Shown here: positions 43,937 to 52,113 of the stretch, in pieces
Position numbering within the stretch: position 1 is the first letter of the stretch
Layout: every line of letters begins with the position of its first letter
Source: Sulfitobacter sp. DFL-14
GTDB lineage: Bacteria; Pseudomonadota; Alphaproteobacteria; Rhodobacterales; Rhodobacteraceae
DNA: 64,000 nucleotides
Reading direction: 5' to 3'
Assembly (NCBI RefSeq): GCF_003335585.1
Contig: NZ_QBFD01000046.1
Location: 1,131,412-1,195,411, forward strand
Notes under the pieces: model-generated
Databases searched by the model: none
The model's input: the letters and a program-made list of their open reading frames with translations, nothing else
What the model was told of the DNA's origin: nothing
Translations under genes and position numbers: made by a program

Positions 43937-43983
43937 CAGTTTGGCGGTCGCGCCATTATTGAATTTGGGGCGCGCCTGACCGT

Positions 43984-44706
43984 TCAGCCGGTTGATTTGC
44001 ACCGCGCGACCAGCGCCGGCAGATGCGCCAGATCGGGGATCTCAGCGAACCTGGGGTGATCTTCCGGTGCTTTGGCATGTTCCAGCGCCCAGGTCAGCCC
44101 ATGGGGGATCAGAACTCCCCATCCGCCTGCCTCCAGCATCGGCAGAACGTCCGAGGACATGGAGTTGCCTGCCATCAGCCCCTGGTCGGCGCCGGTGCCA
44201 TGCCGCCGGAAGATCTCGGTATATTCGGCGGGGGTCTTGTGGGACACGATCTCGATGGCGTCGAAATGCTCGCGCAGCCCGGATTGTTCCACCTTGCGCA
44301 TCTGGTCGAGCAGGTCACCCTTGGTGATCAGAAGCAGCTTGTGATCGGGCCGGAGTGCTGCCAGCGTGTCCTGCACGCCCGGCAGCAGTTCGACCGGGTG
44401 GGACAGCATATCGCGCCCGGCATCCAGGATTTCGCCGATCACGGTGGCGGGCACCTTGCCTTGCGTGATCTCGATTGCGGTTTCGATCATCGACAGGGTA
44501 AAGCCCTTGATCCCGAATCCGTAGTGCGAAAGGTTGCGCCGTTCCGCCTGCATCAGCCGCGCCATCAGGTCGGGCTTGTCCGCGTGATCGGCCAGCAGAT
44601 CGGCAAAACGGTCCTGGGTCATGGCAAAAAACTGTTCGTTTTGCCAAAGCGTATCGTCCGCATCAAAGCCGATTGTGGTTAGGGCCTGTGGACGTTCATC
44701 TTCCAT
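43984..44706 (-). CDS. HAD family hydrolase (YjjG-like phosphatase)
   Basis: A 240-residue phosphatase with the nucleophile motif FDADDTLW (D15, D17), a cap domain, LLLITKGDL (motif II) and MAGNSMSSDVLPMLEAGG (motif IV). Such enzymes hydrolyse nucleotides or sugar phosphates. The N-terminal MEDERPQA stretch is unusual: other members begin close to the LTTIGFDADDTLW strand, and this stretch is duplicated in inverted orientation 240 bases away. The true start may be one of several codons here. An 83-bp nested palindrome lies just upstream. Confidence 0.88.
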   Translation of the reverse strand: MEDERPQALTTIGFDADDTLWQNEQFFAMTQDRFADLLADHADKPDLMARLMQAERRNLSHYGFGIKGFTLSMIETAIEITQGKVPATVIGEILDAGRDMLSHPVELLPGVQDTLAALRPDHKLLLITKGDLLDQMRKVEQSGLREHFDAIEIVSHKTPAEYTEIFRRHGTGADQGLMAGNSMSSDVLPMLEAGGWGVLIPHGLTWALEHAKAPEDHPRFAEIPDLAHLPALVARCKSTG

Positions 44707-44719
44707 CACATGTTTCAGT

Positions 44720-44802
44720 CCAAAATTGCTCAGTTCCAGGCAAGAGAGCGCGGAATAGCCAGCTATTTCAAGCTCTCTTAACGCAGAAATGGGCAATTTT
44801 GG
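44720..44802. repeat. 83-bp nested palindrome before the HAD gene
   Basis: Outer arms CCAAAATTGC (44720-44729) and GCAATTTTGG (44793-44802), middle arms AAGAGAGC (44742-44749) and GCTCTCTT (44772-44779) and an inner AATAGCCAGCTATT (44754-44767) nest symmetrically. All arms are perfect. It lies 13 bases upstream of the HAD start. Confidence 0.88.
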
Positions 44803-44917
44803 CGAAACCCCTTCGGGGCGCGGCGGATTTTGCCTCTGCCCTCCCGGATGTTCGCTTCCAATGATCACATTGCTGCGCTCACATCAGGGCACCAGCGGCA
44901 AAATCCGTCTCGCGCAG

Positions 44918-44946
44918 GTGGTCGAAGATGAACGCCCACAGGCCCT
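44918..44946 (+). repeat. Inverted duplicate of the HAD gene 5' end
   Basis: These 29 bases match the minus strand of 44681-44709, the start of the HAD gene, at 26 of 29 positions (shared GAAGATGAACG and CCACAGGCCCT). They are not part of a gene I can support. The 265-bp interval between the outer ends includes the nested palindrome. Confidence 0.8.
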
Positions 44947-45048
44947 GATGCAAGTGCCATTTCCAAGCTGCCTCTTTTCTCAATACAGGAACAGGTTATA
45001 TAGACGCTCATACGACTCACCAACGCACAGCAACCTGTCGGAGCAGCA

Positions 45049-45390
45049 ATGCGCCTTGAAGAACACATGATGGCGGACAAGTCGGACGATGACGATCAGA
45101 CCGATCTGCTGACCAAGACCAAGCCCAAGACAAAGCGGCCCCCGCTCTACAAGGTGTTGCTGCTGAATGACGACTTTACCCCGATGGAGTTTGTCGTGCA
45201 TGTGCTGGAGCGGTTCTTTGGTCTGAACCATGCCCAGGCCTTCGAGATCATGCTGACGGTTCACAAGAAGGGCCTGGCCGTGGTGGGTGTGTTCAGCCAC
45301 GAGATTGCAGAGACCAAGGTTGCGCAGGTGATGGATTTTGCCCGCAGGCATCAGCATCCGCTGCAATGCACCATGGAAAAAGAAGAATAG
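45049..45390 (+). CDS. clpS: ATP-dependent Clp protease adaptor ClpS
   Basis: A 113-residue adaptor that delivers N-degron substrates to ClpAP. The core is [26 protein letters not shown] (about residues 35-60), with the DD pair binding the N-terminal amine, then [21 protein letters not shown]. The first 30 residues are acidic and flexible. GGAGCAGCA precedes ATG 45049; ATGs at 45067 and 45070 are alternatives. A pair ACAGGTT/AACCTGT flanks the upstream 40 bases. Confidence 0.95.
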   Translation: MRLEEHMMADKSDDDDQTDLLTKTKPKTKRPPLYKVLLLNDDFTPMEFVVHVLERFFGLNHAQAFEIMLTVHKKGLAVVGVFSHEIAETKVAQVMDFARRHQHPLQCTMEKEE

Positions 45391-45393
45391 CGT

Positions 45394-46383
45394 GTGATTG
45401 ATGCACGACTGGATCTGGCGCTGCAAGGCGGGCTCGACCTGCCTGAGCAAGGGCTGATCGCCGTATTCCACCCCAATGCAGAGGCGCGGCTGCCGGGTCT
45501 CGATCCTGACCGTTGCCATATCGTTCAGGACTTCAAGCCGCTTTACGACAGCTGGGAGGCGCGCGGTTACAAGGCGATTCACATGATCGGCGACCGCTAT
45601 GCCGCCGCGATTGTCTGTCTGCCCCGCGCCAAGGCCGAGGCGCGCGCGCTGATCGCCCGGGCCTGCGAGGCCTGCGACGGGATCGTGGTGATCGACGGTC
45701 AAAAGACCGATGGCATCGATTCCATTTTTCGCGAGATGAAAAAACGCGTCACCGTGAATGGTCCGATTTCCAAGGCGCATGGCAAATTGTTCTGGATCGA
45801 CCCTGCCGCCAAGGATTTCTTTGCCGACTGGATGCAACTGCCCGCGCAGACGGCAGAGGGGTTCTGGACAGCGCCGGGCGTGTTCTCTGCCGATGCGGTC
45901 GATTTGGCATCGGCGCTTCTGGTTGATGCATTGCCCGAGAAACTGGGTGCCGAAGTGGCCGATCTGGGGGCAGGCTGGGGGTTTCTGGCGGCCCATGTCC
46001 TGACAAGGGAGAGCGTCCAGACCATGCATCTGGTGGAGGCCGGGCACAGCGCGCTGGAATGCGCGCGCCACAACGTGACCGACGAGCGCGCCAAGTTCCA
46101 TTGGGAAGACGCGACAAAATGGGCGCCGCCGCACCGGATGGACACAATCGTGATGAACCCGCCGTTCCATCAGGGCCGCGCCGCCGAGCCGCAGATCGGC
46201 CAGGCCTTTGTCGCGGCGGCGTCAAGACTGTTGCAACCCAATGGCAATCTGTGGATGGTTGCCAACCGTCACCTGCCTTATGAGGCCGAGTTGAAGAAGA
46301 ACTTTGCCCATGTCGATGAACTGGGAGGCGATGCAAGGTTCAAGCTGTTCCATGCAGCCAAACCGACGCGCCAGCGGCGCTGA
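45394..46383 (+). CDS. Class I SAM-dependent methyltransferase, RsmC-like
   Basis: A 329-residue protein with the duplicated methyltransferase layout of RsmC/RlmG enzymes. The N-terminal half (about residues 1-160) is a degenerate MTase domain; the C-terminal half has VADLGAGWGFL (motif I, 188-198) and MNPPFHQG (motif IV, 254-261), the N-P-P-F tetrad of guanine-N2 methyltransferases. It likely modifies 16S rRNA G1207 or a related guanine. It starts with GTG three bases after clpS and so is cotranscribed. Confidence 0.88.
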   Translation: MIDARLDLALQGGLDLPEQGLIAVFHPNAEARLPGLDPDRCHIVQDFKPLYDSWEARGYKAIHMIGDRYAAAIVCLPRAKAEARALIARACEACDGIVVIDGQKTDGIDSIFREMKKRVTVNGPISKAHGKLFWIDPAAKDFFADWMQLPAQTAEGFWTAPGVFSADAVDLASALLVDALPEKLGAEVADLGAGWGFLAAHVLTRESVQTMHLVEAGHSALECARHNVTDERAKFHWEDATKWAPPHRMDTIVMNPPFHQGRAAEPQIGQAFVAAASRLLQPNGNLWMVANRHLPYEAELKKNFAHVDELGGDARFKLFHAAKPTRQRR

Positions 46384-46405
46384 GCATATCTGAGAAGGGA
46401 TAGCG

Positions 46406-47206
46406 ATGTCTTTTTCGATTTCCGGCAAGACCGCGATTGTCACCGGCGCGGCCAATGGCATCGGCCTGTCGATTGCGCGGCATCTGGCGAATGCGGGTGC
46501 CAATGTCATGTGCGCCGATGCGGATGAAAAGATGCTAATGGATGAACTGGGCGATGAGCAGGACGAAGGCAACATCCGTACCTTTGCCGGCGACCTGCGC
46601 CAGCGCCTGACCATTGCAAACCTGATTTCCGCAACCATAGATGCCTTTGACCAGGTGGATATTCTGGTCAATGCCTCGCGCCAGGTGATGACCACCGACG
46701 CGCTGGATGTGGAGGACACCTCTGTCGAAACCCTGCTGGATCAGAACCTGATGACGGCCCTGCACCTGACGCAGGCCGTGTCGCGGCGGATGATCAAACA
46801 GGCGGACCCTGAATCCAAGGCGCAGGTCGGTTCGATCATCAACCTCAGCTCCACCGCCTGCAAGCAGACCCGGCCGGAACTGATGGGCTATGCCATCGCC
46901 GCCTCTGCGGTGCAGCAGATGACCCGCTCGATGGCGCTGTCGCTGGCCCAGCACCGGATCAGGGTCAACGCGATTTCCTTTGGCAGCGTGATGAGCGCTT
47001 CGCTGCGCGCCGCCGTGGCCGAAAACCGCGAATGGCGCGACAACATCCGCAACAACACGCCGCTGGGGCGCATCGCGTCACCGAACGAACTCTGTGAGGC
47101 GGTGCAGTTCCTGGCGGCGGAGAGTTCCGGTTTCATGACCGGAGAGATCATGGTGATCGACGGCGGGCGCACCCTGCTGGACGCGGTATCCGCCCCGGCG
47201 CATTGA
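46406..47206 (+). CDS. SDR-family protein lacking the catalytic lysine
   Basis: A 266-residue Rossmann-fold protein with the nucleotide motif VTGAANGIG (residues 12-20) and the serine region IINLSSTAC. The YxxxK motif reads Y162-A-I-A-A166: the tyrosine is there but the lysine is alanine. The usual NNAG is VNAS. It probably binds NAD(P) but may not catalyse ordinary carbonyl reduction. It follows the methyltransferase by 22 bases. Substrate unknown. Confidence 0.85.
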   Translation: MSFSISGKTAIVTGAANGIGLSIARHLANAGANVMCADADEKMLMDELGDEQDEGNIRTFAGDLRQRLTIANLISATIDAFDQVDILVNASRQVMTTDALDVEDTSVETLLDQNLMTALHLTQAVSRRMIKQADPESKAQVGSIINLSSTACKQTRPELMGYAIAASAVQQMTRSMALSLAQHRIRVNAISFGSVMSASLRAAVAENREWRDNIRNNTPLGRIASPNELCEAVQFLAAESSGFMTGEIMVIDGGRTLLDAVSAPAH

Positions 47207-47219
47207 TCCGCTCGTCAGG

Positions 47220-47609
47220 TCACGACCGGGAAGACGGGCCTTGCTTCCTTGAGAGCACCAGCAACGCCAGGGCGATGCTCGCGGGTACAAATTGCGGAAG
47301 GCCGGATTTCACCGCAACAGTCACCGCGGCCCCGACACCTGCAAGGGCAACGAAGGTCAGGAAACAGGCGGCAATTCTGAACTGCCATTTCTCTTCTTTG
47401 ATCAGCAGAGACCAGACCAGCCCGGCCGCGAGAAAGGCGTTATAGAAGCCCTGGTTGGCGGCCATCTTGATGGTCGGTTCAAAAAGCTCGGGCGGCATCG
47501 AGGTAAACACTTTCGGGCCGCGCGACGTCCAGGCGAAGATTTCAAACCAGGCGATATAGAAGTGGAGCGCAGCGATGAGGCCCACGAGAACAAGTGCAAT
47601 TTTCTTCAT
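47220..47609 (-). CDS. DUF1304 family membrane protein
   Basis: A 129-residue protein with four hydrophobic segments. It starts MKKIALVLVGLIAALHFYIAWFEIFAW and contains NQGFYNAFLAAGLVWSLL, both characteristic of DUF1304. No function is established. Its 3' end is 14 bases from the end of the SDR-like gene, tail to tail. Confidence 0.85.
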   Translation of the reverse strand: MKKIALVLVGLIAALHFYIAWFEIFAWTSRGPKVFTSMPPELFEPTIKMAANQGFYNAFLAAGLVWSLLIKEEKWQFRIAACFLTFVALAGVGAAVTVAVKSGLPQFVPASIALALLVLSRKQGPSSRS

Positions 47610-47873
47610 CTTCGTAACTCATCTGTTGCGGTGCTTGGGCCCGGGGCCGGAAAGCAGGTTGGTTGATTGAGGCCGTCTGTAGCGTCTGACGAAATACCTG
47701 AAGCCGCTGCATCGCGTAACACGCTGAAATCTCTGACTTCAGGCAGCGTTGCGTGATTCTGGTTTTCCGCATGGCGCTTTAGCACAGCCCCAGGTGGAAA
47801 GGGAGCCGTTTCAGCGCAGCGCCTGCCGGGGCTGACAACCGACATTCAAGATAGCGTCCGGATCCGAGCGGCT

Positions 47874-48809
47874 CTACCAACCGGCCTCTGCCAGCGCGCG
47901 ACCATAGTTGGGCGAGATGCGCATGCGGTCCCCGATACCGGCATCGCAAAGCGCGCGGTGCAGGTCGGGCAGGCGCCAGCAGGGGACATGCATGATCATG
48001 TGATGTTCCAGATGGTAATTGACCCAATAGGGCGCGAGCAGCGCACGGGCGATGGGGCCCGCGCGGGTGGTGCGGACATTGCGCAGCGGGTCCTCCGACT
48101 GTTCCGTCGCGCCATGTTCCGCGATGTTGCGGATGCGCAGGACCAGCTGAAACCAGGTGAGATAGGGCAGCAGCCAAAAGGCCAGACCGTACCACCATTG
48201 TCCGAGGGTGCTCATCAACAGGGCAACGCCCAGAAAGACCAGCAGAGATTTCCACAGGTCCCGCGCCTTGAACGCCAGCGCCGCATCCTCAGTTGCCGCC
48301 GCGATTGCGTCGTCATCCCCTGCCAGCCGGAAGGACATGACAATCTGACCGACAACCTGCCGAAGCCCGGTTTGCCCGGTCAGGTCGCGGATGAATTTGC
48401 GCCGCAGGCTGGCGTGGCTTGTCGGGAACTTGGCGGACAGGACCAGATCGGGGTCCTTTTCGGTCTGAGTATAGCGGTGGTGGGTCAGGTGATAATGGCG
48501 ATAGCTCGAAAGCTCCGCCAGGATCGGGCGCCCGCAGAGCCATTCGCCCGCGAATTCGTTGATCCTGCGGTTATTGAACAAGGCGTTATGCGCGGCGTCA
48601 TGCATCAGGATGGCAAGGCCCAGCTGACGCGAGCCGATAAGCACGACCGCCAGCAGGAAGGTCAGCGGATTGGGCCAGAGGGCGAACAGGGCGACAGCGC
48701 CAAAGATCACGCCCCAGCAATGGAACACCAGCCAGGCGCCCATGGCGTCGGATCGGCCTGCCAGCCTGTGGATGGCGTCAGCATCCAGATATGCTTTGCC
48801 GGGTGTCAT
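47874..48809 (-). CDS. Fatty acid desaturase family protein
   Basis: A 311-residue membrane enzyme with several hydrophobic segments and three histidine boxes: MHDAAH (H70-H74), HYHLTHH (H105-H111) and NYHLEHH near residue 265. These bind the diiron centre that introduces a double bond or hydroxyl into an acyl chain or related lipid. ATG 48809 (MTPGKAYLDADAIHRL) fits better than 48872, which adds an unrelated 21 residues next to the terminator of the fasciclin gene. A TTGACC-17-CAGCAT promoter-like sequence precedes it. Confidence 0.88.
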   Translation of the reverse strand: MTPGKAYLDADAIHRLAGRSDAMGAWLVFHCWGVIFGAVALFALWPNPLTFLLAVVLIGSRQLGLAILMHDAAHNALFNNRRINEFAGEWLCGRPILAELSSYRHYHLTHHRYTQTEKDPDLVLSAKFPTSHASLRRKFIRDLTGQTGLRQVVGQIVMSFRLAGDDDAIAAATEDAALAFKARDLWKSLLVFLGVALLMSTLGQWWYGLAFWLLPYLTWFQLVLRIRNIAEHGATEQSEDPLRNVRTTRAGPIARALLAPYWVNYHLEHHMIMHVPCWRLPDLHRALCDAGIGDRMRISPNYGRALAEAGW

Positions 48810-48875
48810 GAACCCATGCTGTGCCAGAGGCGTCGGCAGGTCAAGCGTGCAAAATGCACCGGCATTTCCCATGGC

Positions 48876-48904
48876 AAAACCCCCGGGATTTGCACCCCGG
48901 GGGT
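48876..48904 (-). terminator. Terminator after the fasciclin gene
   Basis: ACCCCCGGG (48879-48887) pairs with CCCGGGGGT (48896-48904); on the minus strand the stem is followed by TTTTG. It separates fasciclin from the desaturase gene. Confidence 0.8.
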
Positions 48905-48932
48905 CAGGTATTCAGCCGGTCAGTTCAGTGGC

Positions 48933-49490
48933 TTACTGCTTGGGCAGCATCACGCCGTCAATCACGTGGATCACGCCGTTCGACTGGTTCACATCCGCGA
49001 TGGTCACGAAGGCGCCGTTCTGGTTTTCATCGGTGAGCAGCACACGCCCATCATCTGCGATTGACGCGGTCAGCATGCAGCCGCCGACGGTGGGGACCAT
49101 ATGCTTGCCGCCATCTGCCGCGATCATACCGGTCAGCGCTTCGGCTGTGACCTTGCCGGCAACAACGTGGCAGGTCAGTGTTTTTGTCAGCAGATCACGG
49201 TTGGCCGGTTCCAGCAAAGTGGTGACGGCACCGTCTTCAAGGCGTTCGAAGCCTTCGTTGGTGGGTGCAAAGACGGTAAAGGGGCCTTCGCCCGCCAGCG
49301 TCTCAACCAGGCCTGCCGCCTTCACCGCGGCAACAAGGGTTGTGTGATCCGCCGAATTCACGGCGTTTTCGACGATGTTCTTGTCGGCGAACATTTCCGC
49401 GCCACCAACCATGGGGTTTTCTGCAGCAAAAGCGGCGGTTGTCCCCAGGGCAATGGCAGAAGCGGCGAGTGTCATTTTCAGCGTATTCAT
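48933..49490 (-). CDS. Fasciclin (FAS1) domain protein, exported
   Basis: A 185-residue protein with a signal peptide (MNTLKMTLAASAIALGTTAAFA) and one FAS1 domain (about residues 40-180) with GPFTVFAPTNEGFERL (H1 motif) and SNGVIHVIDGVMLPK (H2 motif). Such domains mediate adhesion or surface association. GGGAGACAAA precedes the ATG. A TTTCAAAA-N10-TTTTGAAA palindrome lies about 65 bases upstream. Confidence 0.93.
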   Translation of the reverse strand: MNTLKMTLAASAIALGTTAAFAAENPMVGGAEMFADKNIVENAVNSADHTTLVAAVKAAGLVETLAGEGPFTVFAPTNEGFERLEDGAVTTLLEPANRDLLTKTLTCHVVAGKVTAEALTGMIAADGGKHMVPTVGGCMLTASIADDGRVLLTDENQNGAFVTIADVNQSNGVIHVIDGVMLPKQ

Positions 49491-49803
49491 TTTGTCTCCC
49501 AACATAAAAATCTGTTTCGTATGGAGGAGCAACGAAGGCCTAATGGCATTAGTTTCAAAAGTTTGGAAAGTTTTGAAATATTCCGTCAGAAAGTTGCGCT
49601 CAGGGGCCGCCGGGCTGATTTTTCTGGCACCATCAGCCGGGCAAAGCCATAGGGATAGGGGCAATATCGGGCCAGATTGGGGCAGCGCCGGAGCAATTGA
49701 ATGAGCTTTGTACCGGCCCGGCGCGCTGCGGCCCGGTTCGGGACAAAACAAGTTGGTTTTATGCTTGACGGGCGCGGTGGGCTGGCATAGTCCACGCGCT
49801 CAT
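49491..49803. other. Gap between fasciclin gene and tRNA
   Basis: No gene seen in 313 bases. It holds the fasciclin upstream region with the palindrome TTTCAAAA-N10-TTTTGAAA (49553-49578), then GC-rich sequence leading to the tRNA, with a possible TTGACG-like promoter element at about 49774. Confidence 0.55.
49553..49578. promoter_or_regulatory. Palindrome upstream of the fasciclin gene
   Basis: TTTCAAAA (49553-49560) and TTTTGAAA (49571-49578) are perfect inverted repeats 10 bases apart, about 63-88 bases before the fasciclin ATG. Possibly a regulator binding site. Confidence 0.5.
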
Positions 49804-49880
<77 letters not shown>

Positions 49881-50105
49881 TATCCCCCTTTGTGCAGGCC
49901 GCCATAGTGCGGCAGTCACGGGGTTTGACCCGGCGCGGTGGATTTTCTGAAATCCCGTCAGCGGGTGCTGCCATGCGATACTGGCCCGAGGGGCAAACAT
50001 TTCTGATCCAGACCGGACATTGGTCGTGCGATGGCCGCCTTTGCGGAATTTGCCGTCCCGTTGCTGCGAGGTCTGGCCAACGCCCCGCCCGACCTCCCGC
50101 CAGGA

Positions 50106-50142
50106 GCGCGATCTTGCACTCTCTGCCACGTCATGACCGGCC
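50106..50142 (+). repeat. Dispersed repeat, copy 2
   Basis: Matches 31741-31777 at 31 of 37 positions. As with copy 1, a GCCCGACCTCCCG block lies just upstream (50087-50099), but without the mini-palindromes seen in copy 1. Confidence 0.7.
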
Positions 50143-50260
50143 TGCTCCTCGTGCCCATCGGTTATTTCGGGTCGGCCTGTGAAATGAGGGTCAAAGCCCT
50201 TTGCCTTCCGGCACCCGTTTCCCTCGATCCACAGCGGCCTGTCAGGAACTATAATGCCTA

Positions 50261-50285
50261 AATCGCCGCGCAATTGGCGATTTTG
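50261..50285 (+). terminator. Hairpin with T-run ahead of dctP
   Basis: AATCGCC (50261-50267) and GGCGATT (50276-50282) with a short T-run. It is positioned before dctP and may insulate it from the upstream tRNA. Confidence 0.45.
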
Positions 50286-50417
50286 CTGAATTGGCCGGAT
50301 TGGAGCCAAGCCTTTGTTGACGCCGATACGCTGGTATTGTCTGATCCAGTTGCATTCACAAAAGGCTATCGTCCGGTGATAAGGGCGAGGTCGGGAATCT
50401 TAAAGGGAGAAGACCAC

Positions 50418-51449
50418 ATGATGTTTCGCAGAACGCTTCTGGGGGCAGCGGGTGCCGCACTGGCAACCGCGCTCACAGCAACCACCGCCATGGCGCAGGA
50501 TGTCACCCTGCGCATGCACCAGTTCCTGCCGCCGCAGGCCAACGTGCCCAAGCTGGTTCTCGATGTCTGGGCCGACAAGGTCGAAGAGGACAGCGCAGGC
50601 CGCATCAAGGTCGAGCGTTATCCGTCGATGCAACTGGGCGGCACCCCGCCCGAGCTGATGGACCAGGCCATCGACGGGGTTGCAGACATTGTCTGGACCG
50701 TGGTTGGCTATACGCCCGGCCGCTATCCGTCGACCGAAGTCTTTGAACTGCCCTTCATGGTCGACGATGCGCGCGCGGCGTCCTCTGCCTATTGGCAGAT
50801 GTTCGAAAAGCACATGAAGGACGGCGAATTCAAGGATGTGCACATCCTGGGCACTTGGGTCCACGGCCCCGGTCTGATCCATGCCAACAAGGAAGTGCGC
50901 ACACCCGCCGACATGGAAGGCATGAAGATCCGCGGCGGCTCGCGTCTGGTGAACCGTCTGCTGGAAATCACCGGTGCGACCCCGGTCGGCATGCCGGTCC
51001 CGGCGATCCCCGAAGGTCTGTCCAAGGGTGTCATCGACGGCACCACGATCCCCTGGGAAGTCACTGCGGCTCTGAAGGTGCCGGAGCTGGTCAAGAACCA
51101 CACCGAATTCGACGGTGCGCTTTACACGCTGACCTTCGTGCTGGCGATGAACAAGGACCGCTATGAAAGCCTGCCCGATGACCTGAAAAAGGTGATCGAC
51201 GACAACTCCGGGCTGGAGTTCTCGATCTTCGCGGGCGGCACCCAGGCGGATGCCGATGGCCCCGCCCGTCAGCTTGCCGTTGATCTGGGCAACAACATCG
51301 TCACGCTGAACGATGCGGAGACCCAGGTCTGGCGCGATGCGGCCCAGCCCATCTATGAGGAATGGGTTGCGGACATGCAAGGCAAGGGCATCGACGGTCA
51401 GGCTCTGATCGACGAGGCGAAGTCGCTGATGGACGCCTACCAGCAGTAA
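50418..51449 (+). CDS. dctP: TRAP transporter substrate-binding protein, DctP family
   Basis: A 343-residue periplasmic binding protein with a signal peptide (FRRTLLGAAGAALATALTATTAMA) and the DctP fold. The conserved arginine that binds the ligand carboxylate is in GMKIRGGSRLVNRLLEITGA, followed by GMPVPAIPEGLSKGVIDGT. Its position at the head of an aromatic-acid cluster suggests benzoate or a cinnamate-like acid as the ligand; that is inference. GGGAG precedes ATG 50418. A strong terminator follows it inside the operon. Confidence 0.92.
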   Translation: MMFRRTLLGAAGAALATALTATTAMAQDVTLRMHQFLPPQANVPKLVLDVWADKVEEDSAGRIKVERYPSMQLGGTPPELMDQAIDGVADIVWTVVGYTPGRYPSTEVFELPFMVDDARAASSAYWQMFEKHMKDGEFKDVHILGTWVHGPGLIHANKEVRTPADMEGMKIRGGSRLVNRLLEITGATPVGMPVPAIPEGLSKGVIDGTTIPWEVTAALKVPELVKNHTEFDGALYTLTFVLAMNKDRYESLPDDLKKVIDDNSGLEFSIFAGGTQADADGPARQLAVDLGNNIVTLNDAETQVWRDAAQPIYEEWVADMQGKGIDGQALIDEAKSLMDAYQQ

Positions 51450-51465
51450 AACGCCCGGCGTTTGA

Positions 51466-51501
51466 CCGACCCGCAGCCTGCATGCTGCGGGTCGGTTTTT
51501 T
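51466..51501 (+). terminator. Intra-operon terminator between dctP and dctQ
   Basis: CCGACCCGCAGC (51466-51477) pairs perfectly with GCTGCGGGTCGG (51484-51495), followed by TTTTTT. It lies 17 bases after dctP and 30 before dctQ, so most transcripts probably stop here and the binding protein is made in excess. Confidence 0.9.
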
Positions 51502-51530
51502 GGCACTATTTTACCGAAAGGTTGTCGCGG

Positions 51531-52112
51531 ATGCGCAATATTGTCCACGCCCTTGCACGCGTTACGGCGCTTTTGGGAGGCTTCGTTCTCTTGGCGCTGA
51601 TTCTGCTGACCACGCTGTCGATCATCGGACGCTCGGTGAACAAGTTCCTGCATGCGGATTTCTTCGACAGGATGCTGACCGGGGTTTCGCAATTTCTGCT
51701 CGACCTCGGGATCGGAGAGATCAACGGCAGCTATGAGCTGCTGGAAGCCGGGGTCGCCTTTGCAATTTTTTCCTTTTTGCCGATCTGCCAGCTACACGGT
51801 TCACATGCCACCGTCGACATTTTCACCGCGGCCCTGCCGGATGCCTTCAACCGCTGGCTGGCCGCGATCTGGGAGATCGTGCTGACAGCGGTCGTGATCC
51901 TGCTGATCTGGCGGCTTTTCGGCGGGTTGGAACGCTACTATGGCAACGGCGAGACAACGCTGTTCCTGCAATTCCCGGTCTGGTGGGCCTATGCCTGCAG
52001 TTTTGCCGCCGGGGTGGTCGCCTGTATCGTCGCGATCTATTGCGCCGCCCTGCGCCTGGCGGGGGCGTTTACCGGACGCGACCTGCTGCCAAACCAAATG
52101 GAAGGGCACTGA
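51531..52112 (+). CDS. dctQ: TRAP transporter small permease, DctQ family
   Basis: A 193-residue protein with four membrane segments, the normal DctQ pattern, including LLGGFVLLALILLTTLSIIGRSVNKF and the SHATVDIF motif. It pairs with DctM. It starts at ATG 51531 with a weak AAAGG upstream and is followed one base after its stop codon by dctM. Confidence 0.9.
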   Translation: MRNIVHALARVTALLGGFVLLALILLTTLSIIGRSVNKFLHADFFDRMLTGVSQFLLDLGIGEINGSYELLEAGVAFAIFSFLPICQLHGSHATVDIFTAALPDAFNRWLAAIWEIVLTAVVILLIWRLFGGLERYYGNGETTLFLQFPVWWAYACSFAAGVVACIVAIYCAALRLAGAFTGRDLLPNQMEGH

Positions 52113-52113
52113 C

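Larger units (their letters stand above)
49881..50417. other. Gap between tRNA and dctP with repeat sequence
   Basis: No supported gene in 537 bases. It includes the dispersed repeat copy 2 at 50106-50142 and an AATCGCC-N8-GGCGATT hairpin with a T-run at 50261-50285. The last 130 bases are the dctP upstream region. Confidence 0.6.

Noticed and set aside
44707-44868. A longer HAD protein starting at 44868
   Set aside because: The extra 54 residues read through the nested palindrome, show no family similarity and would follow no ribosome binding site.
44803-45048. A short minus-strand frame ending in GLWAFIFDHLRETDFAAG
   Set aside because: It has only about 33 open codons, no proper start signal, and overlaps the inverted duplicate; treated as a by-product of it.
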